DNA of 64,000 bases, from NCBI GenBank assembly GCA_933207985.1, contig OW240924.1:73690993-73754992 (forward strand). Reading direction: 5' to 3'. The first letter of the stretch is position 1, and every line of letters begins with the position of its first letter. The DNA is from Pelobates cultripes (lineage: Eukaryota; Chordata; Amphibia; Anura; Pelobatidae). Positions 9,061-24,500 of this stretch are shown here, piece by piece. The notes below the pieces were generated by a model, which had not been told where the DNA came from, searched no databases, and saw only the letters and a program-made list of their open reading frames with translations. A program made the position numbers and the translations under genes.

Positions 9061-12000
9061 GTGAGAGAGAATGTATTGAAATGCTCATCCATGGCACAGG
9101 CTGGCTGCATCAATACACCTATTATTGGCAGCATGGGTGGAAAGGCTCTATGGCATATGGCCAAGTCAGGGCTCCTCAAACTGCTGAACTACAACTCCCA
9201 TGATTCTCTGGCTATCTATGTAATGCAAAGCATCATGGGAGTTGTAGTTCAGCAACATCTGGAGGGCCACAGTTTGAGGACCCCTGGGCCAAGTTATGTA
9301 AAAAAAAAAACAAAAAAAAAACCCCAATAATATTTAGCTTTTTTTTGTGATTTTATAAAAAATTTTTAACCCAAATGCCAGACACGATTTGCTTTCCATG
9401 GGTTCATTCAGTAAACCGTGATTTGCAAACAGAATTGCATAATTTAGGCCTAAAATGATTGGTTTGGCAAGAATTCTACAGTTACAGCCCGGCTGGTTTT
9501 TACCACCTTTTTGCCATTTTTATTTTTTTTTGGTTTTTAGTTTGTTACCATTTGCAGTTTGGTAAATTAAACCCCTGGTGTGTGAACGCACGCTCACTCT
9601 GAGATGTACGTGTGTGGATAACAAAGAAGTGAAATACAAGAAGATGCCATGTATGAAAGGTGTCTGCATCAAAACCCATCTGTGGAAGATCTCACCAGAG
9701 CGTGGGATCCTCAACAAATCTTATTATTTATAGGGTACAAGCGACTGTTGCACATCCTGCAAAAATATGGCTTTTCCTTTTAGCCGTAGCGAGGTACAAG
9801 TGGAAGGCCATTATAGCTCAGCCCTTTGGCAGAATTTAATATGTATTATTCCAGTGTAGTTTTCACATTGTGTTTTTTTTTTCATACTAAATTCTAATCT
9901 CAAACATGGGTGTTCCACTTTAAAATTGACCACACAAATGTGAAAATGAAATCCTAGATTTGAAGCCTTGAGTGGATAGTAAGCATTGTTTTAGATCCCG
10001 TCTTCATCTCGTTAAAATGCTGTGTACCTGTAAAGACATATTGATTTGAAGATGCACTTTCACTTGTGGTCATTTATTTTTTGGACAAGACAGAATGTCC
10101 TGGCAACCTGTCTGTGCGACAGGTGGTATCTGGGGGAAAGGAGTAAGGGAAACGAGTTTACCGAATATTTGTCTTCCGTGGGATCCTCTATAGATATGCC
10201 TGTGCATGTGCAATGAAGTGCTATAGGCAATCTGTTTTTGCTTTGTTCAACCTTTTGCCATATTTGAGTGAAATGCTTTATACAGGAGAGAAAGTAGTCC
10301 TTACTTTGCCTTGTAATATCTTTTAATAATTGGAATGTCAGTGAAATTACAGTGCAACATGTATGAGATTTTCATAGACTCTTTTATTAAAAAAGATGTG
10401 ACCGTGCCACATTGACTGAACTCGTGCTGCACTACACTATGTTTGCAAATGATCTTTTAAACTATCTTTTTGATGTCTATGCGGATGACATTGATAATAC
10501 TTATATCCTTTTGCTCTATTTACTCTGCCCCTGTTTCCTATCTCAAGTTATTTTTAAAGAATTAATACAATTACAGATAAAGAGATCCAAACACTAGTGG
10601 GGTTATATATATTTAATATTCCTCTCCGGTCAATAATACATATTTACCTGTTAAAAGCTCTCATCACTACTGAATGCATTAGCAGTAATAAAAATCCGGG
10701 TTCTGTGGGAGATCCGGCAAGACTATGGGATTCTCAGTTAATCTACCTTCCTATGTATGTGCAATAAGATTGTGAAGAAGATGGCTTCTCTCAACCATTG
10801 CAAGCTAAAAATTACAGGATGTGGCTGTGCAAATACTGCCTACTGTCACAAACAGGTACATATTAATGACATCAGTTCTCCCCCTGTTCAGATAGAATTC
10901 ATTGGCTGAGATAATCGGCTGACACACTCAGCTAATGAATTCCTTTCAAATAGGGACAAAATTGTTATGTCTAATGCAAATGGGAAACTTCACTTTAGGT
11001 ATATCACTAGAGGAGGCCGGACCTTTGGCACCATGACAACTCCAGCACGTTTTGATGCTCTGTGCTATGCCATATTCATATGTAGAACTTGGCTCACTTA
11101 CCCTGACTCACACTGAAAAAGTTAACTTCTGCAACACGTTTAAAATGTGTCATGTGCCTATCAAAGCAACCATACAAAATGAGTGCTTCTATAGGAGAAT
11201 ATAAAATGTGTAACGAAATTGTCACTTTTTCTCTCTCTCTTATTTTAAGCTTACATTGAACAATGATGCTGTGAATTTTAGCATTAACTGGGAAAACCTT
11301 CAGGGCCGGCAGGATTTGAAGCCATCAATCCTTTGCTCTGCTCTTCAACAGCACATCACAGATTTGCAAGTAAGATCCATTCTCACTCTAATTGTACTGT
11401 TCTTTTCCAAAATGAATTATTCACTTAAACATCATATTAAAAAATAAAATTGCAAACGTCAGCCTGAAGCAGTCATGTGTGACTCTACCAGAGTTGAATG
11501 TTTCATCCAAGTCTGCTATTTTGGCCTTATATTTGCAATATTTTGACATTCATAATTACATTTTAAAAGTGTGTGTTTCATAATGTAAAAGATTACCAAG
11601 TACATGAACAACTATGTATGACTTTCTAAGGGTTTAGAAAAATAAGCTTTGGCAACTAAAGGGTGACGTTGTAGAACATTAGTAGGGTTTAAAAGGACAG
11701 CCTAAATTCTCATATTAACAACTATACATGAATAACTATGCTGTTTATTTGCAATGCTCCCTTATAATGGTATATATTGTCAATGTACTGTATTATGTTC
11801 ATTAATGGCTAGCAGGACATACTGTATATAGAGCACAGTGCTGTGAACTTGGGGGGCACTCTATGTATCATAACTACATGAGCTCATTGTAGTAGTTATG
11901 ATGCAAAGATTATGTGGGTGCCATCGCAGTGGTCTAAGTTAAACAATTTCCAGCATGTTATACTTACAGCCAGATATGTAAGAAAATGAAAGACTGACAG

Positions 12001-12495
12001 AAATAGGGTGGGTTAGCCAAGCCCGCCTAGCCTATCATTACATCCTGCATCAGCAAAGCATCGCAGAGAGACTGAGATCTGTGCATCGGGACCGCCATAG
12101 TTTTAGTTATAGTGCTTAGAGTTCCTCATTTATTCCCATTTAGCATGTCTATCTGCATGATTAACACAGATAACATACTCTGGTGAGTACAAAAGAGTAT
12201 TGTCACTTTTAGTTTATTTTCACTTAACTCTTATCTGGGTATTTGTTATTGTAGTAAATGAACCAGCAAATACCATTCATCTTGTTTTCATTACCACAGA
12301 AATCCTAAATCTGCAGTGATGTTACAACTGCAAAGGATTCTGGGTGGGTATATGCAAATTAGTTTAACAAAGATAACAAATGTGCTTAGGGGTCGAAATG
12401 TCGATTTGTTTGGAGATTTTTTTTTGCACATGTAAATTTGCATGTAAAATAAAATAAGCACATTTGAAGACCTGTGAGTGCACCTTATGTTCATA

Positions 12496-12544
<49 letters not shown>

Positions 12545-15500
12545 ACCCTCTAATCACATATGCTATATTGGTGACAGTTGGTCTTTTAAATCACCCAGCT
12601 ATGGCTACCATATTCTGTAAATCCCATGCATATGCACCATCAATCATTTTCCCAGGATTTCCTGCACATATGCTAATTTTACATACAGGCATTGTGGGAG
12701 ATTTGGAATTTGCAAAACATGTCCCATGACTGGCAGTCATTAACATCCCTCTAACCAGTGCATAACAGGCTGCTGCCCATGTTTCAAACCGTTAAATGGG
12801 CCAGCTCAGTAGAATACTTGGGAAATACAGCTACCCAGGATGGGACATAAACATGCATCAAAACCCAAATCTTCTTAAGGGACATTCCACTGCCCAAATG
12901 CAAAATAAATAAAAATCACTGTTTAGTACATATACCCCAAATGAAAACTTGCATGCATGGAATTATTTCATTTTTTCATTGAGCTGTATCTAAAAACAGC
13001 TTGCAAAAGTTGCTGTTTCGCCTTTGCAATCCCTCCTCTTCTAACTTCACTCAGACTTAATTTGGTTGTCCAATCACTGATTTCCTAATGCAACTCACTG
13101 AGAAGTCTTTGCACGGCAGGTGCTCTATTGCTGCCTCTTAAGTTTAGCTCCACTGAGCTAAGCAAACCAGGACGTAACAGGACCTGTTGTCTGCTTGAAA
13201 GCCGATGGGGTGTAATTAAGTTAATTTATAAATGTTGTCATAAATTACTTTAAGGGTCTGAAGTGTCCCTTTAACTAAATTACTCTGGTGATTACAACTC
13301 TGCAGAGTAACCTAAAGTAATATTTACTAACCTAAAGTAATATATACTAAAAATTGTTTCATTATTTTTCCTTTTACTACACTTTAATTTTATTTTGTTG
13401 TGGTTTGCAGTACAGAACGTATAATTTTTTCCCCCATCCTCCATCAGCCACTTGTAGATAAATTAAAAACCCTTGTGGATGTGGAAAGTAAGAAGACTGC
13501 TGAAGTGGAAACCATAGGAGAGCTATCCCTCGAATCCAGTGCTATGGACCATAAATCCGAAAGTTTGGAGAGCTCTGGAAAGACCATGTCAAAACCTAGT
13601 CCAATTAATATAAACAGCAGCAGTTTATCTGATCCTTCAGTCGTCCAGATAAAGGCAAAAAAATCAGAAGTAAGTTCTAGTATTCAACAGTAATTTTAAC
13701 AAAATGAAATTTTTCTTATCCTATTTTGGAAAATAAACAGTCCAGCATAATAATGTTATCTCTATGATTTTTGTATGGAGAGAGCACAGAATCAGGAATA
13801 GATCATCCACCGAGATTCCCATAAAAATAATCATTACTATATGTCTGATGGTGTTAGATTGCTAGCCATCTACTCTACTCAATGAGTTAATCTGAGTATA
13901 GAAATCAGTTGATAGTCTCTGCACGTTTCCCAGGATTCCCTGCACATATGCTAATTTCCCCAAGAGAGGTTTCTTCATGGAAGCAGGCTAGGATTTAAAG
14001 AAGTTCTGACACTAATGGAGGCTGCGCCTCCTTTCAAAATCCCACTCCGAGGTGACAGGTCCACTTGAATGTTGGTGACCACAGAAACAATTTCTAGTGC
14101 AATCCTTTACCATATTTTCCTAAAAGTCGTCTTTTAAAAGAGACAAAGTAGTCCCTACCGTCTTATGATCTCATCTGACTTAATTAGAATCTCACTGCTT
14201 TTCCAATGCAGTATTAAGTGACATTGGTCACCTCAAAACATATTTTTTTTAAATGCTAATCCTTTCATCAAGTACTGAAAGGAAATAGATTGTATTTTAA
14301 CTGAAGTATATGTAAAAGAAATGATAAAAGCTCATTGCTACCTTTTTAAATATGACATGGTGCTTCAGCCATATACAAGCACCCTGAGCCAGACAGTGTT
14401 TGAAAACCGACAGACTCTATGATCTTTCCTGGTTCACGCTTTGCACATAGGCAGGGAGGACCATAGAGACTGTCTTCTTCTGACTGCTCCTCTTTGGACC
14501 TTTTACTCTGTGGCCACGCACTCTTGCACATAGATGTATAAGTAGGACTGTGTATGCATGCATGTACAAGTGTCTAACTATGTATGCATTTGTGAAGGTG
14601 TAGGAGTGTGATTGTTGGTATGTATAATAGTTTCTGAGTATATGTTTTAGAGTGAGTGTGATCCTATGACATTTTTGAGGATGTATAACAGGGGGAACAA
14701 TATGGAGATATAGTATGGTGTGTATGTATTCTTGTATGAGGGCCCACTTGTGTGTGTTTGTATAAAAGTAGTGACAACACACTTTTTTTTTTTATATTTG
14801 GACTAATGAACACTAGCCATTCATGACACGGAAGAGTATTGAGAGTTTGTGTGCAGGTCTTATTTCTGTTTTTCGTGTTTTTATTTGCTTTTGTATTACA
14901 CGTAATGTTATAGTCCTGCTGCCCCCTATTAAGAGTGAATTTGGATGTAGAGATGAATGAGAAAGCATCTTCCAACCTTTTGGAGATTTTGGCTGGAAGC
15001 AACACAGTGAATTGTTAGTGTACGACTCGCATACGATGTTTGCCTTGTTGTATAAAGGTAGCCGTGTGTGTGTGTGTGTGTATGTTGTGTGTGTGTGTGT
15101 AGTATATGCTTTGTTTATTTTACTATATGTATGTGTTTTCTGATTTTTAGATTTTGTAGGGTAATGGCATTGTATAGGGAGAGCTAAATCTGCATGGAAG
15201 ATGTTTGTGTGAGGGCTGTGGGATGAACACTGTGCTGCTGGAACATTCTTTGGTTTATGTAGCACGGGTGCTGAGTGATATGAGGGACATATAGTTGTGT
15301 CTAGATAGATCCAGGCAATTTTAAAGGAATACTATAGTGTAAGGAATACAAACGTGTATTTCTGACAGTATAGTTCTAAAACAACAGTTTAGGCTTATAA
15401 CGTATTAGTGCTCTTGGCTGCAAGTGTGGTTATACAGTGGACAGTACATAAACAATTATACAATTTGATGTATTTTATATCATGAAATGTAAATCCTCTA

Positions 15501-18500
15501 TCCTTCCCGAGAATGAGAAAATAGTTGGAACTGTACTTGTATGACCGTGTATTCAGTGCTGCAGTAACCCTGTTGGTATCCCTAAAACATGGTGCTTTAG
15601 AACATGTACAGGAAAAATACATCAAAGAGAAGATTGCTTTTTATTTTTCAATTTCCCTTGGCCATTGTGGCAACAGCTGTGTGCTGCTCACCTCCTTTCA
15701 TTGTTACATGTAAGGCATTTGCTGTTATGTTACAGCTACAATGCCTTTTGTGCCCTGGCCTTTAATTCTTCTGGGTCTCAACTCCGCCTACTATCCCTCC
15801 TCCCCGTTTTATGGACAATAATACATGCTCAGGTTTCTTTCATAATATTGTATGTCACCATAGATGCCACTACAAGAGCCCTGCATTTACCTTTTCCAGG
15901 CTCATCAATCCTATTCCAGGTCTTCTTTATTTCTGTCCCTAAATTGTCTGCTACAAGTTCAACTCTTGTGTCACTGATCAGTCCACAAAATGTCTGATCT
16001 GCATTGGTTAATGGAAATTTTTATTATCACTTGATCTGGGAGGCAGTCAACAGTAAGGACACATCCTGATTTGCGTTGGCTGATGAACGCATTACCCTTC
16101 AATTTTTCTATGTCCAAGTCTCTGCTGCCTCTTTCTGTCACAGCTGACTTGCTTCTTGTAGATTCTGAGCGGCTAAGTCCAACTGAGGTGCAAACTGTTC
16201 AGCCATAGTCTGATTGTGTTTATTTGATGAACATAGCTTACATACAAATCTCACCAGACCCTGTTGTCACATATAAGCGGGCATTTTAATTGGCACACCT
16301 GCTGGCTTGCTAAGAGTTGTGTGTGTTGTTCACTACAGCCGGAGTGCCCAACACTGCCTATTAATAATACGACATATTTATAATCTTCCGCTCTCAGACA
16401 TGCTGTATCATATTTACAGTTGTATGCACGAGATAGTGTAGATCCCAAGAGACTGCAGGATCCTTTGTGAATTTTCCTTGCACATGCACAATAAGATGCC
16501 ATGTGTTGTACATTGTGTGAGAAGTTCTTTATTCCCATTGGCAAGATGCATGAAGTTAGAGCAAGCTCTGCTTTTAGACACATTTTTCAAAAAGATCTGC
16601 ATGCTACTACTTTTGTCTTATGATCCATTTTGATTGTGCTGGAATTTCACTGAAATTCCAACACAATATACGTAATTTTTTAAAATTTGTTTTCAGAACG
16701 ATTTTACATAAAACTTAATGACATTACTTTCATTGACAGTCTTGCGGTGTTTGTATAAGGTGTGTGCACACTGATCTACATTTTTTATTCAGCTTTAAAA
16801 AAAAAAAAAAAGTCTGATCGTGAGTTCTGTTTACATTTGTATCTGCACAATGATCTTCTATACCCCGTCTTAGTTTTTTTTTTTTTTAAGTGTTTGAAAT
16901 GAAAGGCAAGTTTCTAAAGTAGATGGAAGATTCCATGCTGTGTGAAGTTTTGTACAGCACCAATTCCTACTCCCCCCTCCTCTCACTCCATTACACTTGC
17001 TGTTCTTATTCCCTGTAGATCGACAGAAGAATATTGGCATTCATCGAGAGAAAGCAAGCAGAGATCAATGAAAACAACGTCCGGGAGTTCTGCAATGTTA
17101 TTGATTGTAATCAAGGTAAATGCAGTTAGACTTGCGCCATTACTCAGCTAGCTCTGTCAGACACGGGTAGAAATCTGTGCTCTCAGTCTCTTTTACTTGG
17201 ATTCATGCTGTATAGAATAGTAAGTTAGGTTAAATTATTTATAGAAGACCTGCTTACCTTTCATTTATACAGTGTTTAACTTGGATTTGTGTAGAGATTG
17301 TAATAAAGGTTATATTACATCTAGGCATGTAGCAATTAACAGCAACAATAGTTTGTGTGAGTAGGCTTGCTAGTGGCATAGATTCATACATTGATGCTGT
17401 ATTTAGGATTTATAATTAGGTTTCAAAGTAATACGTAACTTTTTTCTTAATTTTTTTCCTTAGAGAAATAGATATTAAATATGCAGTGCTTTAGACTTAA
17501 TTGGGAAAACATGTACTGTTTTCGATGCTTTCTGTTGCATTTTCTGTCTAGAATTTGAATGTTAGCACCTGAATAATGCAGATAGATGCAGTCCGCAGCA
17601 CCCACTTACTATCTACTACAGTAATAGTCTAATGATTGCACGTAAAAAGGTGTTTGCTGCAGTAGCAACGTGAAATAGTGGCTTTTCCTTCCTTGTCTTA
17701 CACTATTCTAGTGGTATCTGAATTCACTTTTGTTTCTATTAACTCCTTAAGAACACATGGTGGAAATTTTCCATCATGCTGGCCTTTTGCTTCTTAAGCT
17801 GTGTTTTTAAGGGGGTTAAATAGGAATAACCTGAAATAAATGTGTGTTAATTGAGGTTTGTTTTTTTCCCTTTGAGCTGTATGTAGTATGGAATTACATT
17901 ACAGTAGTTTGTCTGTACAAATATATGTAGTTCCCTTAGCATTATTCTATCCGGTTCCATTTGTGTGATGTGGCAGCAAACTCTTTAAGATTTACTTACT
18001 TGAAAGTGTATCATTAGCAAGGTTACACTCTGCTACAATGCTAATGTGCCGTAGAAGTAATTGTAGTCATTATTTTTATTGTTCGAACCTTAGAAATATA
18101 AATTACTCTTGTATTAAACATCTCTACAGAGAACAGCTGTGCCAGAACAGATGCAGTTTTTACCCCATACCCTGGATTCAAGAGTCACATTAAAGGTATT
18201 TGAATAGTGTCAACTTTTAGCTTGTTGAATAGACAAAAATGTGGCAGGCGATGAGCGGACACCAAACCATGGTAACAAGAAAAGTATTTTGCTCACGCCG
18301 AACTTCCAGTTTGTATCTTAAAGCACAAGCTGTATTCTCAGCTTTGTTTTCTGGTCTGGACAGTAGCGTGTGTTTAAGCTTTGTTAAACCCCCAACAGTC
18401 TTTGGCAAGTCTGCTTGGAGACTACTGCATGTATCTACAACATATATGATAAATTATTGATCTTTAAACTCTATGTCCCCTTAATTGTGTTCTTATCTTA

Positions 18501-21500
18501 AAACATATTATAAGAGTAATATATTTAAAGAACACAAAATAAGTGGTGTATGTCTGTGAAACATAAAGGCTTTGATGCAGTGCTTAAAGGGACTCTCCAG
18601 AATCCTGCAGTGCCCACCCCCCATCCCATGTTGCTGAAGGGGTTAAAACCCCTTCAGGGACTTTCCTGAATTCAGCGCCGATGTCCTTTGACGCTGGGTC
18701 AGGCTTCGCCCATGCTTCTCCCCCACTGAAGTCAGCCGGCGGGGGAGACCTAATGTGCGCATGCGTGGCAATGGCGCGTGCACATTAGACCTCCCCATAG
18801 GAAAGCATTATTCAATGCTTTCCTATGGGGAGTCCGACGGCGCTGGAGGTCCTCATGCATAGCGGAAGGACGTCCAGCGTCGTTTAAAACGCTTTTCGTG
18901 ACAGCCATTAGAGGAGGACTTAACCCTGCAAGGTAATTATTGCAGTTTATAAAAAAATGCAATAGTTACACTGGCAGGGTTAAGGGCGATGGGAGTTGGC
19001 ACCCAGACCACTACAATGGGCAGAAGTGGTCTGGGTGCCTGGAGTGTCCCTTTAAATGCTCTTTGACATCATTATGGCTGCAATAGAGAAATAAAAAAAC
19101 TGTTAATATTAAAAAGCAGAATAGTGTATGTCTGCCTGTTCACATTCTCAAAAACACAGAATATGTTCCATGTTAGCTGCACATTAGGAGAGAACTTTTT
19201 TCCTCGGGCAAAATATCCTGCATTGTGGCCACCGAGAAATTGGAATCCTTCCCACCAAAAAGAGAGAAGGTTAATAATACCTGGTGAAAGTCTGAGGAGA
19301 CAGTATAGCATTTTCTTTTATTGTATGTTTTATCTTTAAATCATGTGGACATCACCGTACATTTCCAATGTTAAAAGAAAGCTGTGGCCAGCATTCAGAG
19401 TGATTTGTTTAGGCCAAAATCTCAGGAATTGGAAACGTTCCTCAAGTTTCTTTTGTTTTGTTATTTTGGCTTAAGATCTGAATTGGATTCTCAAAAATGT
19501 ACATTTAAGCAAGTAATCCCTGCAAGTGTTATTTAATGTGTGGATATTATAATAAGAGACCATAATTACTTTATTTATAAAATTGATGACTGAAATTGAC
19601 ATGTATTACAATATACCAATAGGAACCGCACTCAATCCACATAAGTCAAGGGTCCTAAACTAGACCATAGGCCAGCACAATCCCAACAATTTTAAATACC
19701 GATAATAGAGAAGAGCTTCGGGCACATTTATTAGAACAAAAGGAACACTGCAACGTTTCAACCCAAAATAGGGTCTTTGTCAAGCTTGAAACACTGCAAT
19801 CCTGGGTCGAAACACTGCCGTGTTCCTTTTGTTCTAATAAATGTGCCTGAAGCTATTGGAGTGCTTGGACCTCTTTTCTATTACCTGAAATTGACATATG
19901 AACAGCTTAAAATGTTGTCCCCACTGCGAGAATATGAAAGTAAATCTGGTTCTTGATCTTCTCTAAGTCTCCAGGGTTGTAAATACATACGGACCTCAAA
20001 CCAGAAACGATGGTACAACAGGATCCAGCTCAAGAACTAATCCACTTCAGCACGAATGCAGTAATCAAGCTGTGGATGAAAGACTTCAGAATATTGAATG
20101 CCACCTACGATTAAAGCCTGGTAATGTATTTAACAGACCAGCATTCTTCAAATCTTTTGGGATGTATAGTATGGTTTTAACATTCAAAACGGTAACACTG
20201 TTACTTGTTTTTCTCATATGACCAGGAGCCATTTTGTGCACAATATCTTCTCTAGACACCGCTAATAAAACTAAAAGTTACAGGAAAGATCTGAAAAGCA
20301 TAACATATCCCCACCAAATATAAAAGCAGTATTTTGGGATTTTCAGTCTGCTTGGCAAATTTTCATATACTCTAGGAGCAAAGGACAAAATTTAGAGGGA
20401 TAGAGTAAAAGATTGACAAATGCCATAGAATAGCTGCAATAAAGCCTGCATCTCGGCATCCGGGAGGGAAAAGAGTTCCCAAGCAAGGCATGTCTTTTAG
20501 AAGAGTGGACGCGAGGTAGGTGGGTACACACTTAAACCCTGCATCGGCCCTGGAGAGGAGGTTTAAGTTTTAAGAAATAAACTATATCATATTTCTGATA
20601 AATTACATATGATCACTTTCATTCAAGAACTCGTTAAGGTTATATTTAGCGTTTTATTTAGGGCTAGAATAAGATTTGGGTTTAGATTTACCTCAACCCC
20701 AAATGTTCATCATCCTTTTGTTTGGCTGCTTCCCTGGTTATTGTATGGGAGTGGGCTGACTGTGTGCTTCAGATGCAGAGCAGCTTATATTCAGACTAGA
20801 GTACATGGAAGATATGATGCTGTATCACATCCTCTCGTCCTTCCTCGTCAGTACACCATGAGAGCATGCAAGCATAGCAACGAGTTCTGCTTTGAATAAA
20901 ATAAATATAAGGGGTCCAGGCGGTGTATCACAATCTGTTTGAGATACATTTGGTAAGAAGGTGCTGATAGAGTACATGTTGGTCAAAACACTGAAATCAG
21001 AAGTACTTTGAATAATCCATAATTAGTGATACTTTTTTGAGCAATATAGAATAATCGGTAATAGCGATACTTTAAGCTAGATCACAGCAGCCATGTTTCC
21101 TAACACAAGTGGTATGTGGTAAATTGCTATAAAGTATTGTAGAAACTGCATGATCATTATCCACTAGATACTAGTTTAATACCATAAAACAACTGCCTTC
21201 ACACAAATAAAGCACTTCAGTTTGGTGAAGCCTCTCACATTTGTGACCGTTTATAAAACTCTTATATTTGGGGGCAGAAACACCTCCTTGGCTTTCTTCC
21301 TTATCCGTTAGCTCCATCTGCCTTCCTGCTTCTCATTGAGAAGTAGTCGAAAGCCAAGAGTGCATGTGCGTGGAGTGATCCTTTACTTGACTGATACTAT
21401 TATACGATTACAAGTTATGGCTAAAAACCACTTCCATTCTGCTGAAAAAGCAAATCTGTTGATGGATGTCGTCTACATCTCACAATCCAATACACTGTAT

Positions 21501-24500
21501 GGTCAGTGACAATCAATATCCACATATAACAGGGATAGTGTATTGAGGAGTGTCAATATTTTTATACGTAGAGTTTCATGTTATCTTTTTATTTTAGGGG
21601 GTCCAGTGCCAACAGATATTTATCAGAGGATTAAAAAGCTAGAGGACAAAATCCTGGAGTTAGAAGGCATTTCACCAGAGTACTTTCAGTCTATGGTGAG
21701 TAACGTATATATTACATATTCTGTTGCCTCCTCTTTATCAGTAAACTGCAATCATTTTCAGAGACAAACTGTCGGGACGTGATGTTCCATTTCTTGCGGC
21801 TCTTAGAGAAGAAATTGTTAGTTGATGTTGCTTGTAATGAATTTGAGCCTTGTAGGAATCTGCATCTCGAGCAATGTGATCTTTTATAATATGATTGTGT
21901 ATTCTAAGATTGCATATTATTCTCAAAGTAAATTAAAGCATTTAAAAAAAAATAGTTGACAGTCCATTCCTAAAGAACGTTTTTTTAAAATACTTTATTA
22001 GAACAGCAGCAAACCAGTATTGCTAAAGAGCCACGGGTACAGTTTACCATGTCAGTTGGTTCTGTATAAGCACAATGCAGAAACAGAAGGAGGGGAATTA
22101 CAAACCACAACTATTTATATTAGATGGATTTGGCTTTCGTTTGTTCTTTACAAATACCACATTTTTTTGAGGGGAAAAATAATTACCATTAATAATTTTT
22201 AATTTTTTTTAACTGTTTTTTTTCTTGTTTACAATATTTAATCGTTGCTGTCCCTTTAACCGCTTAATACACAAACACAGCTTCAGTTTTCTTGTTACCT
22301 TGCTTCTATTGTTTGCTCCTCTCTTTCAGAATCTGTTCTTCTCTTCATTTCTGATCTATTTCTCTTTAAAACATAAGACAAAGTAGGGTTTCTTTTGTTA
22401 ATATCATGTGTTCTACTGTAATAAAATTAGCTTAACTGTACTTGACAACATCTGCTGAGTACAACAATACACCATATTTATATTACTTTTTATTAAAAAA
22501 AAAAAAAGTAATATCCTTAATCCAAAACCCGTATCTTTAACCTCACCCAACTCCTAACCAGAACATTAATCCTAAACCTGGAAATATTTTTGGAATGATT
22601 TCCACTGCTCATTTCAGCATAGGTATTCACTTGTTATCCCTAATCTGAACCCTAATCCTAGAGGGAATCCCTCTGCTAATATCAGTACGGTTATTAGCAA
22701 AGTGCACGCTAAGCTAAAACCGTACAGAGCAGTATGTTGCCACCATCTGCTGGCTGTTTTTAATATGACAGGCAGATACCTGTTATACGTAACACTATCA
22801 CGCACATTATATTTTGATCGGTGCTGGCAATCAAATGGCAGTGTTTGGCATCTCCCAAACACAGGCTTTACACAGAGAATCATCATAGCTGAGCGCGATT
22901 GCTCACCTGCAGTGTTCTCAATAGATTTAAAGGGCTGTTTAATAAGCTGTATGCAGCACTAACAATCAGGCTGGGTCCTTAAAAATGGACCCATCTGACA
23001 GAGGGAAGCTTCAGGTATTTAACCCAGCTCACAACCCATTTAAATGTCTGTATACATCACTCACTCTAAGCATGGCAGTCAGAGCAACAATCCACTAATT
23101 CTGTCCCCAGCTAAGAGAGGAGAGCCCTGGGTATCGGGTTATACCCAGGGTTCCCATCGGTAAAATACTGCATGACAGAGTTATTCCATCATTGGTCCTT
23201 AAGGAAAGAATGATGAAATAATTCTGCCATGCATCGGTTAGGGATTCATTTGTAGAAGCGCTTCTGGGTCGCTTAGCTGATGCTGGACGTCCTCACCCTG
23301 TGGATGAGGACGTCTGCTTAAACCCCATATCAAAGTATTGATGAAATGCTTCTATATGGAGTTGTCCTAATGCGATTGCAACGCTTGCCATGCTGGCGAG
23401 TTAGGTCTCCCTGCCAGCTGATGTAGGCGGAGGTGGTACTGACCCAGTGCTGACTGACATCGGCTCTGGATTCAGGTTAGTAAATTAAGGGATTTGGCGC
23501 AGTGCAGGGGTGGGAGCACGGAGCACTATAGTGCTAGGAATACAATTTTGTATCCTAGCATATAGTTTCCCTTTAAGCTGTGCATGGTTATTTGTGTTTG
23601 TGAATGAGACCAGTTATATCTTCTAGGCAATACTATCAGTAAGTGAAGAATATGTGTAAAGTGACCTCTTAGTACAAAATAAAAATGTATACAAGATCAC
23701 TGCTCTTAATGGAACACTCCTCTGCCCAAATGGGCACAAACAAAATGACTATTTGGTAGATACACCTCCAGTGAATGCATGCATCTTCTGACATGCTCTC
23801 TCCACCAGAGTTCTGGATAGAGGTCTACTCAGGTGTGCTTAAGTAGAGCACACTTGTCACGTCCGTTAGGAAGCATTTAGAAACCTACCTGGCTGTTTAA
23901 TTATAAAAGTGCAGAATTAAGTATTTTATGGGGGTGGAGTGGTGGTTTAACGCGACAAGGCTGTGGGATGACACAAACCGATTCCCTAAATTAGTATGAT
24001 AGTAGCTATGTTTTCTGTCTGGCTACTTTGGCCTTAAATTTGAAATTTACTTTGAATTCTGACAGTTCTCACCGAAGTGCATACCCCTTCAGTCCACTAA
24101 TAAATGATATTACACAACACATTAGATTGTTTCCAAAAGTTATGTCAAAGAGGCAAAACTCATAGAATATTCAAACATTGTCTGTTTTTTTGTTTTTTAT
24201 AGGATGTCCCTAATAAAAGGAAAAAGTCTCAGACAGCACAGGTAAGGACTAACTACAATTTCTGCTCAATTATGTAATTTGTGATTTTAGGTTTTCAAAT
24301 TATTTTTACAGAATTTAGAAAAACCTATAAAAGAAATACTAAATGGTAATTTAAATATTAGCATACAGGACATTTTGAATGCAAGTGAGATTTAAATGTA
24401 ATATCAGAATCTGTATGTTATTGGACTTTCTATGTTATTAGACAAAGCAGAAGTGAAGGCTTCTCATAGAGATGCATTGCATTGGTCTTTGAGATCCTTG

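Noticed and set aside
13400..13447. Upstream extension of MBIP exon 3
   Set aside because: Open only by chance; it includes the pyrimidine tract, and the conserved protein starts after the CAG at 13447.
22510..22680. AACCCTAATCC-like phrases as interstitial telomere repeats
   Set aside because: Irregular, only a few imperfect CCCTAA units, no tandem run.
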